A DNA stretch of 64,000 bases from Saccharofermentans sp. (GTDB lineage Bacteria; Bacillota; Clostridia; Saccharofermentanales; Saccharofermentanaceae), in assembly GCA_016292135.1 (NCBI GenBank), contig JAEFAZ010000001.1:460246-524245 (forward strand), in the 5' to 3' direction. Positions 56,605 through 64,000 of the stretch are shown one piece after another. The position numbers were made by a program, and so were the translations under genes. The notes under the pieces were generated by a model. The model saw only the letters and a list, made by a program, of their open reading frames with translations. It made no database searches and was not told where the DNA came from. Every line of letters starts with the position of its first letter. Within the stretch, counting starts at the first letter, position 1.

Positions 56605-56610
56605 TATCAC

Positions 56611-57819
56611 ATGGAAATATTGATCACTACATTATTCGGATTAGAAACCCTGACGCGTATAGACCTTGAATCCTGCGGTTACTCAAAGGATCAGATCAAG
56701 GTCAGCGACGGCCAGGTATTGTTGACAGTTCCCGATGAAGGATATGCTTCAGATGTTGCCCGTGTTAACATGTTCTGCGGCTGCGCGGAACGTGTATTCT
56801 TCTGCATAGGTAATTTCAAAGCAACTGAATTTGACGAATTCTTTGAAAAGACCGCTGCTCTCAACTGGTCTGATTTCATTCCTTCTGGCTGGGCCTTCAT
56901 CATCACGGGCTATTCACGAAAATCAAAACTTTTCGGTGTTCCCGCAATGCAGTCCCTCGCAAAGAAAGCCGTATGCAGATCCCTTTGCGGAGCGGCAGGA
57001 CTGCCGGACGACTCCCCTATACCGGAAGACAGCAACAAAGGGACCGTAAAGATACAGTTTGCTATGGTCTCCGACGAATGCCGCATGCTGATAGATACGA
57101 GCGGCGACGGCCTCCATAAGCGCGGCTACCGCCCGCTTACGCATGAAGCGCCCATAAGAGAGACTCTTGCTCTTGCCATGGTGGAGCTTGCCCGGTTCAG
57201 GCCCTTTTCCTTTGAATCGCTCTACGATCCTTTCTGCGGATCGGGTACTATCGTCATTGAAGCTGCCAGAAGCGCTCTCGGCATCGCTCCCGGACGTGAC
57301 AGGATGTTCTCCTTTACGGATCTTCCCTACATCGGCCGCAAGGTCCTTATCGAAGCTCGCGAGGAAGCAAGAGACAAAGAAGACCTCTCTCCCCTCGATG
57401 ATATCTTTTTCGCGGGATCAGATATAGATCCCAAAGCGGTCAGATCCGCAAATGCGAATGCTGAAGCCGCGGGAGTCAAAGGATTTGTAAAGTTTGATGT
57501 CAGGGACGCATTGAAGCTGACACCCTCTTCCCTCGGCTCGTTAACGGGATTTGACAGAAACCTCATAATCACTAACCCTCCCTATGGCGGCCGTCTCATG
57601 ACGCCGGAGGAAGCCGCAGACATATACAGGGCCGTCGCATCTAAATTCCTTACCGCAAAGGGCATGTGCCGTAAAGGCGTGAGGCTTTCGGTCATAACTC
57701 CCGACAAGGACTTTGAGACAGCAACCGGATTTAAGCCCGATAAGAGCTACAAGCTCTATAACGGAAACAAGGTCTGCCACCTTAACAATTACTTCAGACT
57801 GGATAAAGACAATGGCTGA
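56611..57819 (+). CDS. THUMP-domain 23S rRNA guanine N2-methyltransferase (RlmL-like)
   Basis: 402 residues. The N-terminal ferredoxin-like and THUMP region covers about 1-155. The Rossmann methyltransferase domain (about 180-400) has DTSGDGLHKRGYR, the SAM-binding DPFCGSGT (about 206-213), GSDIDPKAV and the catalytic NPPYGGR (about 323). This matches the stand-alone RlmL/YpsC-type class that methylates G in 23S rRNA; E. coli RlmKL has an additional domain that is absent here. No ribosome binding site precedes the ATG. The last eight bases overlap the next gene. Confidence 0.9.
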   Translation: MEILITTLFGLETLTRIDLESCGYSKDQIKVSDGQVLLTVPDEGYASDVARVNMFCGCAERVFFCIGNFKATEFDEFFEKTAALNWSDFIPSGWAFIITGYSRKSKLFGVPAMQSLAKKAVCRSLCGAAGLPDDSPIPEDSNKGTVKIQFAMVSDECRMLIDTSGDGLHKRGYRPLTHEAPIRETLALAMVELARFRPFSFESLYDPFCGSGTIVIEAARSALGIAPGRDRMFSFTDLPYIGRKVLIEAREEARDKEDLSPLDDIFFAGSDIDPKAVRSANANAEAAGVKGFVKFDVRDALKLTPSSLGSLTGFDRNLIITNPPYGGRLMTPEEAADIYRAVASKFLTAKGMCRKGVRLSVITPDKDFETATGFKPDKSYKLYNGNKVCHLNNYFRLDKDNG

Positions 57820-58657
57820 CTATAAGACGTTGGACATCAACTGCTTCGATCCCGCCAAGATCGCGAAGAGCGGTCAGGCCTTCAGATTCACCGTGATCGA
57901 TGACGATCACACCGAACTCGTGGCATTCGGCAGATACCTTCAGATCGCAAGGATCGGCAAGAACAGGTTCGCATTCAGCTGCAGCGGGTCAGAATTCAAC
58001 AGTATCTGGAAAGATTATTTCCATCTTGATTACGACTACTCCTCCCTCATGTCAAAGATCCCGGAAGATGACAGATATCTTAAAGCTGCGGCAGACTATT
58101 CGTCCGGAATAAGGATCTTAAGGCAGGACAACTTCGAGACCTTGATAAGTTTCATCATCTCCCAAAGAAGATCCATCCCATCCATAATGACATCCGTAGA
58201 GCGCCTCGCTTCCTTCTGCGGACACGAAGCACTTATGCCGGATTATCTGGGAGATCCTTTCGTAAGACCTGTCAAAGATATCTACTACGCCTTCCCGACG
58301 GCAGATGAGATGTCTTCCATGTCACTGGAAGACATTACTTCACTGGGCGTTGGCTACAGAGCATCTTACATCGAATCCGCCGTAAGGACCGATCCTGATC
58401 TTAACGCATGGGATAAGTTGTCAGATGAAGATCTTTTCAATGCTCTAACCTCATTAAGGGGTGTCGGTAAGAAAGTTGCCGACTGCGTGATGTTATTTGC
58501 ATACGGCAGATACGGAAGATTCCCCGTGGATGTCTGGATGCAAAGGATCCAGGACAGATACTACGGCGGGAGATTCGATATCTCCCCCTACCCTGACACC
58601 GCAGGGATAATACAGCAGTTCATGTTCTTCTACGAGCGCAACCGCACTATTAAATAG
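57812..58657 (+). CDS. ogg: OGG1-like 8-oxoguanine DNA glycosylase/AP lyase
   Basis: 281 residues from the ATG at 57812, overlapping the methyltransferase end by eight bases; the frame is open upstream but only as overlap. The helix-hairpin-helix GPD motif is LRGVGKKVADC, with the catalytic Lys, followed by FPVDVW with the catalytic Asp. The N-terminal domain (about 10-90) has the GQAFRF turn. The order of domains is that of OGG1-type enzymes, which remove 8-oxoguanine. Translational coupling to the rRNA methyltransferase is likely. Confidence 0.9.
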   Translation: MADYKTLDINCFDPAKIAKSGQAFRFTVIDDDHTELVAFGRYLQIARIGKNRFAFSCSGSEFNSIWKDYFHLDYDYSSLMSKIPEDDRYLKAAADYSSGIRILRQDNFETLISFIISQRRSIPSIMTSVERLASFCGHEALMPDYLGDPFVRPVKDIYYAFPTADEMSSMSLEDITSLGVGYRASYIESAVRTDPDLNAWDKLSDEDLFNALTSLRGVGKKVADCVMLFAYGRYGRFPVDVWMQRIQDRYYGGRFDISPYPDTAGIIQQFMFFYERNRTIK

Positions 58658-58728
58658 GCTGCCTGTATTTAATATCTTCTTCCCTTGTGATAGGATAAAC
58701 ATATCTTATATTTTCCAGGAGACGAGCC

Positions 58729-59253
58729 ATGAAGAATCTAGAAGACTATATTGATGTAATCCCTAATTTCCCCGAAGAAGGCATCATGTTCCGTGACATA
58801 ACATCACTGATCGCAGATCCTGAAGGATTCCGACTTGCGATCGACAGTCTTATAGAACATCTTGAAGGCGTAGATTTCGATGCTCTCGTTGCGCTTGAAT
58901 CAAGAGGCTTCATCTTCTGTGCGCCAATAGCATATGCGCTCAACAAACCGATGGTACTGGTACGTAAAAAAGGCAAGCTCCCCAAAGAAACGATCTCCGA
59001 AGAATATTCTCTCGAATACGGCACGGCCACGATCGAGATCCACAAGGATTCCATCCTTCCCGGACAGAAAGTCATCCTCCTGGACGATCTTATCGCAACG
59101 GGCGGAACTCTTAAAGCAACTGCCAACCTGGTAGAGCGCCTGGGCGGCAACATAGTTAAGATCCTCGCTCTCTCCGAGCTTAAGGGGCTTAACGGAAGAG
59201 AGCTTCTATCCGGCTACAACATTGACGTTCTCATCTCCTACGAAGGCAAATAA
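58729..59253 (+). CDS. apt: Adenine phosphoribosyltransferase
   Basis: 174 residues, with CAGGAG before the ATG. Features of the family: IPNFPEEGIMFRDIT near the start, ESRGFIFCAPIA, VRKKGKLP, and the PRPP-binding loop VILLDDLIATGGT. It salvages adenine to AMP using PRPP. The gene lies 71 bases after ogg and may share its transcript. Confidence 0.95.
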   Translation: MKNLEDYIDVIPNFPEEGIMFRDITSLIADPEGFRLAIDSLIEHLEGVDFDALVALESRGFIFCAPIAYALNKPMVLVRKKGKLPKETISEEYSLEYGTATIEIHKDSILPGQKVILLDDLIATGGTLKATANLVERLGGNIVKILALSELKGLNGRELLSGYNIDVLISYEGK

Positions 59254-59306
59254 ACAACATATCCTGGACAGACCGATTAACAGTTACACAAAAATTATGT
59301 ACAGAT

Positions 59307-59342
59307 TGTGAAAATTAATTCACATTTGTAAACAAAGTGTGA
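59307..59342. promoter_or_regulatory. Overlapping TGTGA/TCACA half-sites at the GGDEF gene promoter
   Basis: TGTGA at 59307-59311, TCACA at 59320-59324 and TGTGA at 59338-59342 form two inverted pairs. TCACA overlaps the -35 position and the last half-site overlaps the TG of the extended -10. This is a likely operator. The half-sites resemble Crp/Fnr boxes, but the spacing is not the usual six bases. Confidence 0.4.
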
Positions 59343-59348
59343 TATAAT
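59319..59348 (+). promoter_or_regulatory. Promoter of the LacI-sensor/GGDEF gene
   Basis: TGA-TATAAT (59340-59348) with TTCACA (59319-59324) 18 bases upstream of the hexamer. GGAGG and the ATG at 59377 follow. Confidence 0.6.
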
Positions 59349-59376
59349 CTTCTAAAGTCGGTAACCGGAGGCCGCT

Positions 59377-61275
59377 ATGCGACGCAAGAAGATTGGTCTG
59401 TTCATGAATGAGATCACACAGTTTTTCCAGGAAGCCTGTGGCAAGGCTGTGATCGAACGCGCCGCCGATAGAAATGCCGATGTATTTATCTATTCCTCAT
59501 ACGGCTCCTACTCCTGCCCATACGGAAGAAACCTCCTCTCGGAGATCGGAAAGAAGAACATCATCTGTCTTCCCGACTATTCCAAGTTCGATGCCATCAT
59601 CATTCTTCCCAACACATTCGATATCTACGGAATGGATATTGAACTCTTTGAGATCCTCAAAAAAGAAGCAAACTGTCCCGTTATATGCCTCCAGAGCGAT
59701 AATCCGGACTTCTATTCCGTAACGATAGAAAATAAAAAAGCCATGTATGATATGACAAGACATTTTATACAAGATCACGGCTTTAAAGATATCAGATACA
59801 TGTCCGGTCCATTCACATCCAAGGATTCTCCCGACAGGCTTGAAGGGTTTAAGAAAGCAATGGATGAAGCAGGGCTTCCCATAACAGAAAATACGGTCTT
59901 TGAAGGAAACTATTGGATCAACCGCGGCAAACGCGCCGTGGATCACTTCATAGGAGAAGACGGCAAATATCCCGAGGCAATAATATGCGCCAACGATTAT
60001 ATGGCCATATCGGTTTGTGAAGAGCTCGAAAAGCGTGGCATCAGGGTCCCCGAAGATGTTTGTGTCTCAGGATTTGACGGAATCAACGAGGGCGAGATGA
60101 ACCGCCCCTCCCTTACAACCGTATCCATAAGCCCTGAAAATTACGCTGATGCGGCATTTACCATCATTGACGATTGCTGGACAGGCTTAACCCCCGAACG
60201 CAAGATCATGGTCTCAGGAGAGATGAAACTGAGAGCCAGCTGCGGATGCGGCAGCCAGTCTGTTCCCGAAAATGCAGATGTTTATGTCAAGAAGATCATC
60301 CATACTGAATTCCTTTTAAGAGAAGCAGGCAGGATAACATCCGATTACCAGAACAGATATGATCTGGAAAACTCCATGTCCGTAGCCAACTACTATTTTA
60401 AGGCCTTAGGCTGCGATACCGGCTACCTCTGCCTGTGCGATATGGAGGACCCTTCTTTCGGATCCGTAGAGAACAACAGCATATATACGGATCAGATGAT
60501 CCTGATGCAGAAGATGCTGTCATCTGACCCTATGCACGCAGATATAAGCAAGGCCAGATTCAACAAAGAAGATATACTCCCCCAATCGATACTCGAGACT
60601 GATGAACCCGGCACATATGTGATCTTCCCTCTCTACTACAAGAACAAGGAATACGGAATACTGGTCTTAAGACCCGAACAGGGCCAGTGGCCTAATTCAC
60701 TCACGAACACATATACGAACGCTCTGTCAGCAGCTATCGAAAACAGTTACCTTCAGAGCAGATTTAAAGAACTTGCCGAGATAAAGATCCTCTCCGAGAC
60801 TGATCCTCTCACAGGTCTTTTCAACAGACGCGGCTTTGAGAACGCGATCGCACGCGTTCTGTCCGACCTGTCTGATGACAAGATCATCAGCATCGTCAGC
60901 ATAGATATGGACGATCTGAAGTCCATAAACGACAAATACGGGCATTCAGAGGGAGATTATGCACTGATAACCCTGGCAAACACCTTAAAGGCATTCACGA
61001 ACGATAACGAGATATGCGCCAGATTCGGCGGAGACGAATTCTCAGCGGTCTTAATATCAGACGACCGCGGCAGAGCCGATAAATTCGTAGATTCCTTCCT
61101 CAGAGAGCTCAGCAACGCTTCTCTGACATCAGGTAAGCCCTACCCTATTCATGCCAGCACAGGTGTCTGTGAGCTTAAAGGAGGCGATACCAAACAGATC
61201 ATCGCCTGCATGCAGACGGCAGACAAACACATGTACATGAACAAGAGGATGTATAAAAAAGCAAGAGCAAGATGA
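59377..61275 (+). CDS. Cytosolic LacI-type sensor fused to a GGDEF diguanylate cyclase
   Basis: 632 residues. Residues 1-285 are a periplasmic-binding-protein-like domain of the LacI/GalR type: YMSGPF, ICANDYMAISVCEEL, CVSGFDG and the NRPSLTTVSI end. It lacks the HTH of LacI regulators and has no signal peptide or membrane helix. Residues about 300-460 resemble a GAF-like sensor (YVIFPLYYKNKEYGILVLRPEQ). Residues about 475-630 are a GGDEF domain with an intact GGDEF signature (about 552), DPLTGLFNRRGF and DMDDLKSINDKYGH. It should make c-di-GMP in response to a cytosolic ligand, perhaps a sugar. No EAL domain is present. Confidence 0.88.
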   Translation: MRRKKIGLFMNEITQFFQEACGKAVIERAADRNADVFIYSSYGSYSCPYGRNLLSEIGKKNIICLPDYSKFDAIIILPNTFDIYGMDIELFEILKKEANCPVICLQSDNPDFYSVTIENKKAMYDMTRHFIQDHGFKDIRYMSGPFTSKDSPDRLEGFKKAMDEAGLPITENTVFEGNYWINRGKRAVDHFIGEDGKYPEAIICANDYMAISVCEELEKRGIRVPEDVCVSGFDGINEGEMNRPSLTTVSISPENYADAAFTIIDDCWTGLTPERKIMVSGEMKLRASCGCGSQSVPENADVYVKKIIHTEFLLREAGRITSDYQNRYDLENSMSVANYYFKALGCDTGYLCLCDMEDPSFGSVENNSIYTDQMILMQKMLSSDPMHADISKARFNKEDILPQSILETDEPGTYVIFPLYYKNKEYGILVLRPEQGQWPNSLTNTYTNALSAAIENSYLQSRFKELAEIKILSETDPLTGLFNRRGFENAIARVLSDLSDDKIISIVSIDMDDLKSINDKYGHSEGDYALITLANTLKAFTNDNEICARFGGDEFSAVLISDDRGRADKFVDSFLRELSNASLTSGKPYPIHASTGVCELKGGDTKQIIACMQTADKHMYMNKRMYKKARAR

Positions 61276-61297
61276 TTTCTCCTATACAAAAGCATGT

Positions 61298-61337
61298 AAA
61301 GGGCACCGGAAACAGCCTCACCGGTGCCCTTTATATT
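61298..61337 (+). terminator. Terminator of the GGDEF gene
   Basis: A 12-bp stem (61298-61309 with 61321-61332) is followed by a short T-rich stretch. Confidence 0.75.
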
Positions 61338-61354
61338 TCCGCCGAAAAAGGCAG

Positions 61355-61384
61355 AAAAAATGCCCTGCTGTTAAAGCAGAGCAT
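61355..61384 (-). terminator. Terminator of tRNA-Leu
   Basis: Minus strand: ten-base arms (61360-61369 with 61375-61384), with one mismatch, followed by six T residues. Confidence 0.8.
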
Positions 61385-61398
61385 CTTCTCTTTTACTA

Positions 61399-61483
61399 TG
61401 GTGCGGTCGACGGGACTTGAACCCGTATGGAGTTACCCACACGCCCCTCAAACGTGCGCGTCTGCCAGTTCCGCCACGACCGC
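61399..61483 (-). tRNA. tRNA-Leu (anticodon GAG)
   Basis: 85 bases with encoded CCA and a long variable arm, as in class II tRNAs. The acceptor GCGGTCG pairs with CGACCGC. The anticodon stem CACGT/GCGTG has loop TTGAGGG, anticodon GAG. The T loop is TTCAAGT. Confidence 0.93.
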
Positions 61484-61541
61484 GTCCTAAAGGCTTGTTT
61501 ATTATACTTATATGTGTAGTCAGTGTCAAGTATCAAGTAGA

Positions 61542-61571
61542 AGAGACTGCCTCAAAAATGAGACAGTCTCC
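61542..61571 (-). terminator. Terminator of the sortase-anchored adhesin gene
   Basis: Arms GAGACTG (61543-61549) and CAGTCTC (61564-61570) form a 7-bp stem; the minus-strand tail is only moderately T-rich. Confidence 0.55.
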
Positions 61572-61604
61572 CTGGCTTGACACAAAGATGGATTGTTGAT
61601 CTGT

Positions 61605-64000
61605 TTAATTTTCCTCTTCCCTCTTCTTGGAAACATATATTGTATATGTCCTTGCTCCAATCGCGACTGCACCTGCAGCAAGCAGTACAACAGCTGCGAT
61701 ATTGTAGACAGAGGATCCTTCACCGGTAGCCGGAACCTTCTTGCGCTTCCTCCTGGCGCTTACAACATCGGTAGGATGTATCGTAGGTGTAGGCGTAGCC
61801 TTTTTCTTGTCTCCGCCTGTTCCACCGGGTGTAGGCGTAGGCTTTTCGGTAGGTGTAAAGCTGGGCGCCTTGGTAGGTGTCGGAGATGCGGGATCTGTCG
61901 GCGTAGGCGTCTTAGTCGGCTTAGGCGATTTAGTCGGCTTGGGAGTCGGCTTGCCTGTAGGCTTCTTGGTAGGCTCCTTCGGCGGCTTTTCTGATGGACC
62001 GGGTTGGCCCGTAGGAGTCTTGGAAGGCTCAGGCTTATCCGAAGGTTCGGGTTTGTCCGTAGGAGTCTTGGACGGCTCGGGTTCATCCGAAGGGGTAGGT
62101 GTCTTCTTCTCGTATTTGTTGGTAACAGTTACATCCATCGTGCTGTTGTAATCAACTGCTACCGTCATGCCCTTATTGGACGATACAGACAATTTGTATC
62201 CGCTGATCTGGGCACTTCCGTCCGCCTCGGTGCCGAGTTCTTTTATCGTGTACTCACCGGGAACGAGATTATCAAGTGTCATCTCCTCACCGTTCTTAAG
62301 TTCAAAAGCAGCCTTATATCCACCGGGACCTTCTACCTCGAAAGAGAAAGACTTATTGCTCTCAGTATCGGGAGCACCGGTAACTTTCTTTGTGATCTTA
62401 AGGATTCCGGGAACAGGTGCCTTATATGTATTTGTTATCGTGATCTCGGCATCGTCCTTGTTGGACTCATTAAGATCTATAGAAGCGGGCGAATATGTCG
62501 CCTTGCAGCTATAGCCCTTTGCAAGGCCTTCTACTGCTACTTCTTCTACAGAATACTTCTGTCCGAGTATAAGTCCGCTGACAGTCGTCGATCCGTCTGC
62601 AACAACCTCAAACTTTGTCGCATTTGCTTTTGCAACAAACTTACCGGTCGATTCATTCAGATAAAGATCGCCGCACTTTACATAGAACTCGTACTTGGAA
62701 GGCTTACCGCTCTCGGCTGTGTTATCGCCTGCTTCCTTCTTGCTGACGATAAGGCTTCCTCTGGGGGCCGTATAGTTGTTGGTAACAGTTACCACAACAT
62801 TCCTTCCGGCATCGGTAGAGATATCGATGTTGCCTTCAACGGGAGCTACTGCATCGAATCCGTCCATACCGCTGAGATCTTCCGTGATCTTGTACTCAAC
62901 GCCGTTAGGCAGACCCGTTAACATAGCGCTCTGACCTGCAGAAAGTTCTACAGACCATGTCTTATCTGAATAGTTCACGGTACCGGGAACCATTCTCGGA
63001 TCAGCCTTTGCATCAGGAATAGCAGATTTAAATTCAACAACAAACTTAAACTTGGTACCTGAAGCAACAGGATCACTTTCGGAAGAGATCTCCTTCGTGA
63101 TCTTCAGGCTTCCGAGATCAGGATTAGTAAACTCGTTCGTTACAGTTACTGCAACTGTCTTATCGTAAGCGATCGCAGGAAGCGGAGAAGTAATGCTTAA
63201 GAGCTTATAATTCTCAGGAACATTATTCTCAACTACCTGATAAGTCGTTCCGACAGGGATCCCCTTGATGATCATCTGTTCGTCATCGCCAAGAGAAGCC
63301 TTGCAGATAAGATTCGTCTTATCGAAAGAACCGTTCTCGACAGAGATCTTTGAAATGAGCTTATCAAGATCGCCGTCAGGCAGAGTCAGTTTGACTTCGA
63401 TATCAAACTTTTTCTTCTGACCTGAAGGTTCTGTATTGCCGGTAACGTTCTTTGTAACCTTGAGATTTCCTCTCTCGATGTTCTTCTCATAGACATCCTT
63501 GAAGTCGGCCTTTTCGCCTGATGCTGCTGTAGCTTCGGAGATCGTTACTTCTACATCGCCGTTTACGGAAAGGGTTGTATCCAGGGTGTAGCCGGGGATC
63601 GTGCTGTTTGTTTCCTTTACAGTATATGTTCCCTCTGCTACATTCGGGATTTCCATCTTGTATATTCCTTCGTCCTGCTGAGCGAAGTTAGCGGCTATCG
63701 TGAACTCTACCTTGAGGTCTGACAGGCTTCCGTCTGCTTTTACCCACTTGGTTGTTCCGTTTACTGTTGTAGTTACTTCAAACGTGATTCCGCCGGCGAG
63801 CTCCTCTTCTGTTACGTTAAGGCCGTCGACGCTCTTAGTGATAGTAAGAGGTCTCTTGACTTCATCCTTTGTGTAGACATCCTTGAAGTCGGCCTTTTCG
63901 CCTGATGCTGCTGTAGCTTCGGAGATCGTTACTTCTACATCGCCGTTTACGGAAAGGGTTGTATCCAGGGTGTAGCCGGGGATCGTGCTGTTTGTTTCCT
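61605..64000 (-). CDS. Sortase-anchored repetitive surface protein, C-terminal part (partial)
   Basis: The frame runs from the stop at 61605 to the window end, at least 798 residues; the ATG at 63656 is internal, since coding continues in frame upstream of it. The protein consists of repeats of about 80-130 residues resembling Cna_B/DUF5979-type Ig-like domains. Each has a strand such as GSLIVSKKE or GNLKVTKN, a YxVxE step and an (F/V)TNxY end. A Pro/Thr/Lys-rich stalk follows, then VPATGEGS, a variant of the LPxTG sortase signal, a hydrophobic helix and a basic tail ending KKREEEN. It should be covalently attached to the wall by sortase. A perfect 127-base repeat at its N-terminal visible part is listed separately. 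Confidence 0.85.
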   Translation of the reverse strand, partial: ETNSTIPGYTLDTTLSVNGDVEVTISEATAASGEKADFKDVYTKDEVKRPLTITKSVDGLNVTEEELAGGITFEVTTTVNGTTKWVKADGSLSDLKVEFTIAANFAQQDEGIYKMEIPNVAEGTYTVKETNSTIPGYTLDTTLSVNGDVEVTISEATAASGEKADFKDVYEKNIERGNLKVTKNVTGNTEPSGQKKKFDIEVKLTLPDGDLDKLISKISVENGSFDKTNLICKASLGDDEQMIIKGIPVGTTYQVVENNVPENYKLLSITSPLPAIAYDKTVAVTVTNEFTNPDLGSLKITKEISSESDPVASGTKFKFVVEFKSAIPDAKADPRMVPGTVNYSDKTWSVELSAGQSAMLTGLPNGVEYKITEDLSGMDGFDAVAPVEGNIDISTDAGRNVVVTVTNNYTAPRGSLIVSKKEAGDNTAESGKPSKYEFYVKCGDLYLNESTGKFVAKANATKFEVVADGSTTVSGLILGQKYSVEEVAVEGLAKGYSCKATYSPASIDLNESNKDDAEITITNTYKAPVPGILKITKKVTGAPDTESNKSFSFEVEGPGGYKAAFELKNGEEMTLDNLVPGEYTIKELGTEADGSAQISGYKLSVSSNKGMTVAVDYNSTMDVTVTNKYEKKTPTPSDEPEPSKTPTDKPEPSDKPEPSKTPTGQPGPSEKPPKEPTKKPTGKPTPKPTKSPKPTKTPTPTDPASPTPTKAPSFTPTEKPTPTPGGTGGDKKKATPTPTIHPTDVVSARRKRKKVPATGEGSSVYNIAAVVLLAAGAVAIGARTYTIYVSKKREEEN
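63490..64000 (-). repeat. Perfect 127-base direct repeat inside the adhesin gene
   Basis: Bases 63490-63616 and 63874-64000 are identical at all 127 positions, 384 bases (128 codons) apart. The repeat continues to the window edge, so its true length is unknown. The repeat preserves the reading frame. Confidence 0.9.

Larger units (their letters stand above)
56259..56610. other. 352-base intergenic region between proA and the methyltransferase gene
   Basis: AT-rich divergent intergenic region. It holds the proA promoter (56288-56316), the extended -10 before 56611, a perfect TTGACA at 56436-56441 and another at 56565-56570 without convincing -10 partners at 17 bases. A perfect 9-bp inverted repeat (CAAAGCCCG 56393-56401, CGGGCTTTG 56485-56493) brackets 83 bases. 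No ORF, tRNA or known riboswitch was recognised. Confidence 0.6.

Noticed and set aside
62004..62921. 305-residue plus-strand open frame opposite the adhesin
   Set aside because: The adhesin frame continues through it with domain motifs and a sortase signal; the plus-strand product is Arg/Cys-rich, typical of a shadow frame.
63656..64000. Start of the adhesin gene at the ATG at 63656
   Set aside because: The frame is open and codes for the same repeat type upstream to the window end, and no ribosome binding site or signal peptide is at this ATG.

Overview
The window reads as chromosomal DNA of a Gram-positive, probably anaerobic member of the class Clostridia. The evidence is a complete set of Firmicutes-type genes (CdaA-type diadenylate cyclase next to glmM, EngB, RqcH, ComEC, RuvABC, QueH, a LtaS-like sulfatase, SLH-domain surface proteins, Clostridia-type 400-residue PRPP synthetases) and strong GGAGG ribosome binding sites. 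It shows no phage, insertion sequence, CRISPR array or rRNA operon. Three tRNA genes are present (Lys-CTT, Ala-GGC, Leu-GAG).

Layout. 1-10.3 kb (minus): the 5' part of holA, a membrane-anchored GH25 lysozyme-like protein, two secreted SLH proteins (one with a transglutaminase-like domain and 13 InlB-type repeats) and a predicted PD-(D/E)XK-like protein preceded by an array of four evenly spaced inverted repeats. 10.6-13 kb: comEC, so a surface-protein block lies between comEC and holA. 13.1-18.6 kb (plus): engB, two tandem PRPP synthetase paralogs, a small membrane protein, rqcH. 18.7-25.4 kb (minus): a polytopic membrane protein, then ruvC-ruvA-ruvB-queH-orf135, and pdp. 25.5-27.3 kb (plus): an oxidoreductase, tRNA-Lys, a HEAT-repeat protein. 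27.3-35 kb (minus): a third SLH protein, then cdaA-ybbR (one fused gene)-glmM-LbH acetyltransferase, and an ABC-F ATPase. 35.2-38.1 kb (plus): a MATE transporter and a DHH phosphoesterase. 38.1-47.6 kb (minus): a TIR/beta-propeller membrane protein, tRNA-Ala, a GT-C-like enzyme, a Hanks-type kinase and a LtaS-like sulfatase. 47.7-54.3 kb (minus): the F-type ATP synthase operon. 54.5-56.3 kb (minus): proA-rpiB. 56.6-61.3 kb (plus): rRNA methyltransferase, OGG1-like glycosylase, apt, a LacI-sensor/GGDEF protein. 61.4-64 kb (minus): tRNA-Leu and the 3' part of a sortase-anchored repeat adhesin.

Themes. Cell envelope work dominates: S-layer anchored proteins, peptidoglycan precursor supply under c-di-AMP-linked genes, a LtaS-like polymerase and a kinase with an extracellular sensor-like domain. 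Nucleotide metabolism (two PRPP synthetases, apt, pdp) and DNA maintenance (ruvABC, ogg, holA, comEC) fill most of the rest.

The most unusual points are: (i) an ATP synthase operon without a separate delta gene, in which a delta C-terminal-like domain is fused to the N terminus of alpha; (ii) CdaA and its regulator YbbR/CdaR fused into one polypeptide; (iii) a PRPP synthetase paralog with an altered catalytic loop; (iv) a DHH phosphoesterase with two extra C-terminal modules; (v) the regular inverted-repeat array at 10.37-10.57 kb; (vi) two genes that look leaderless behind extended -10 promoters. All family calls were made by eye from translated sequence, without database searches.
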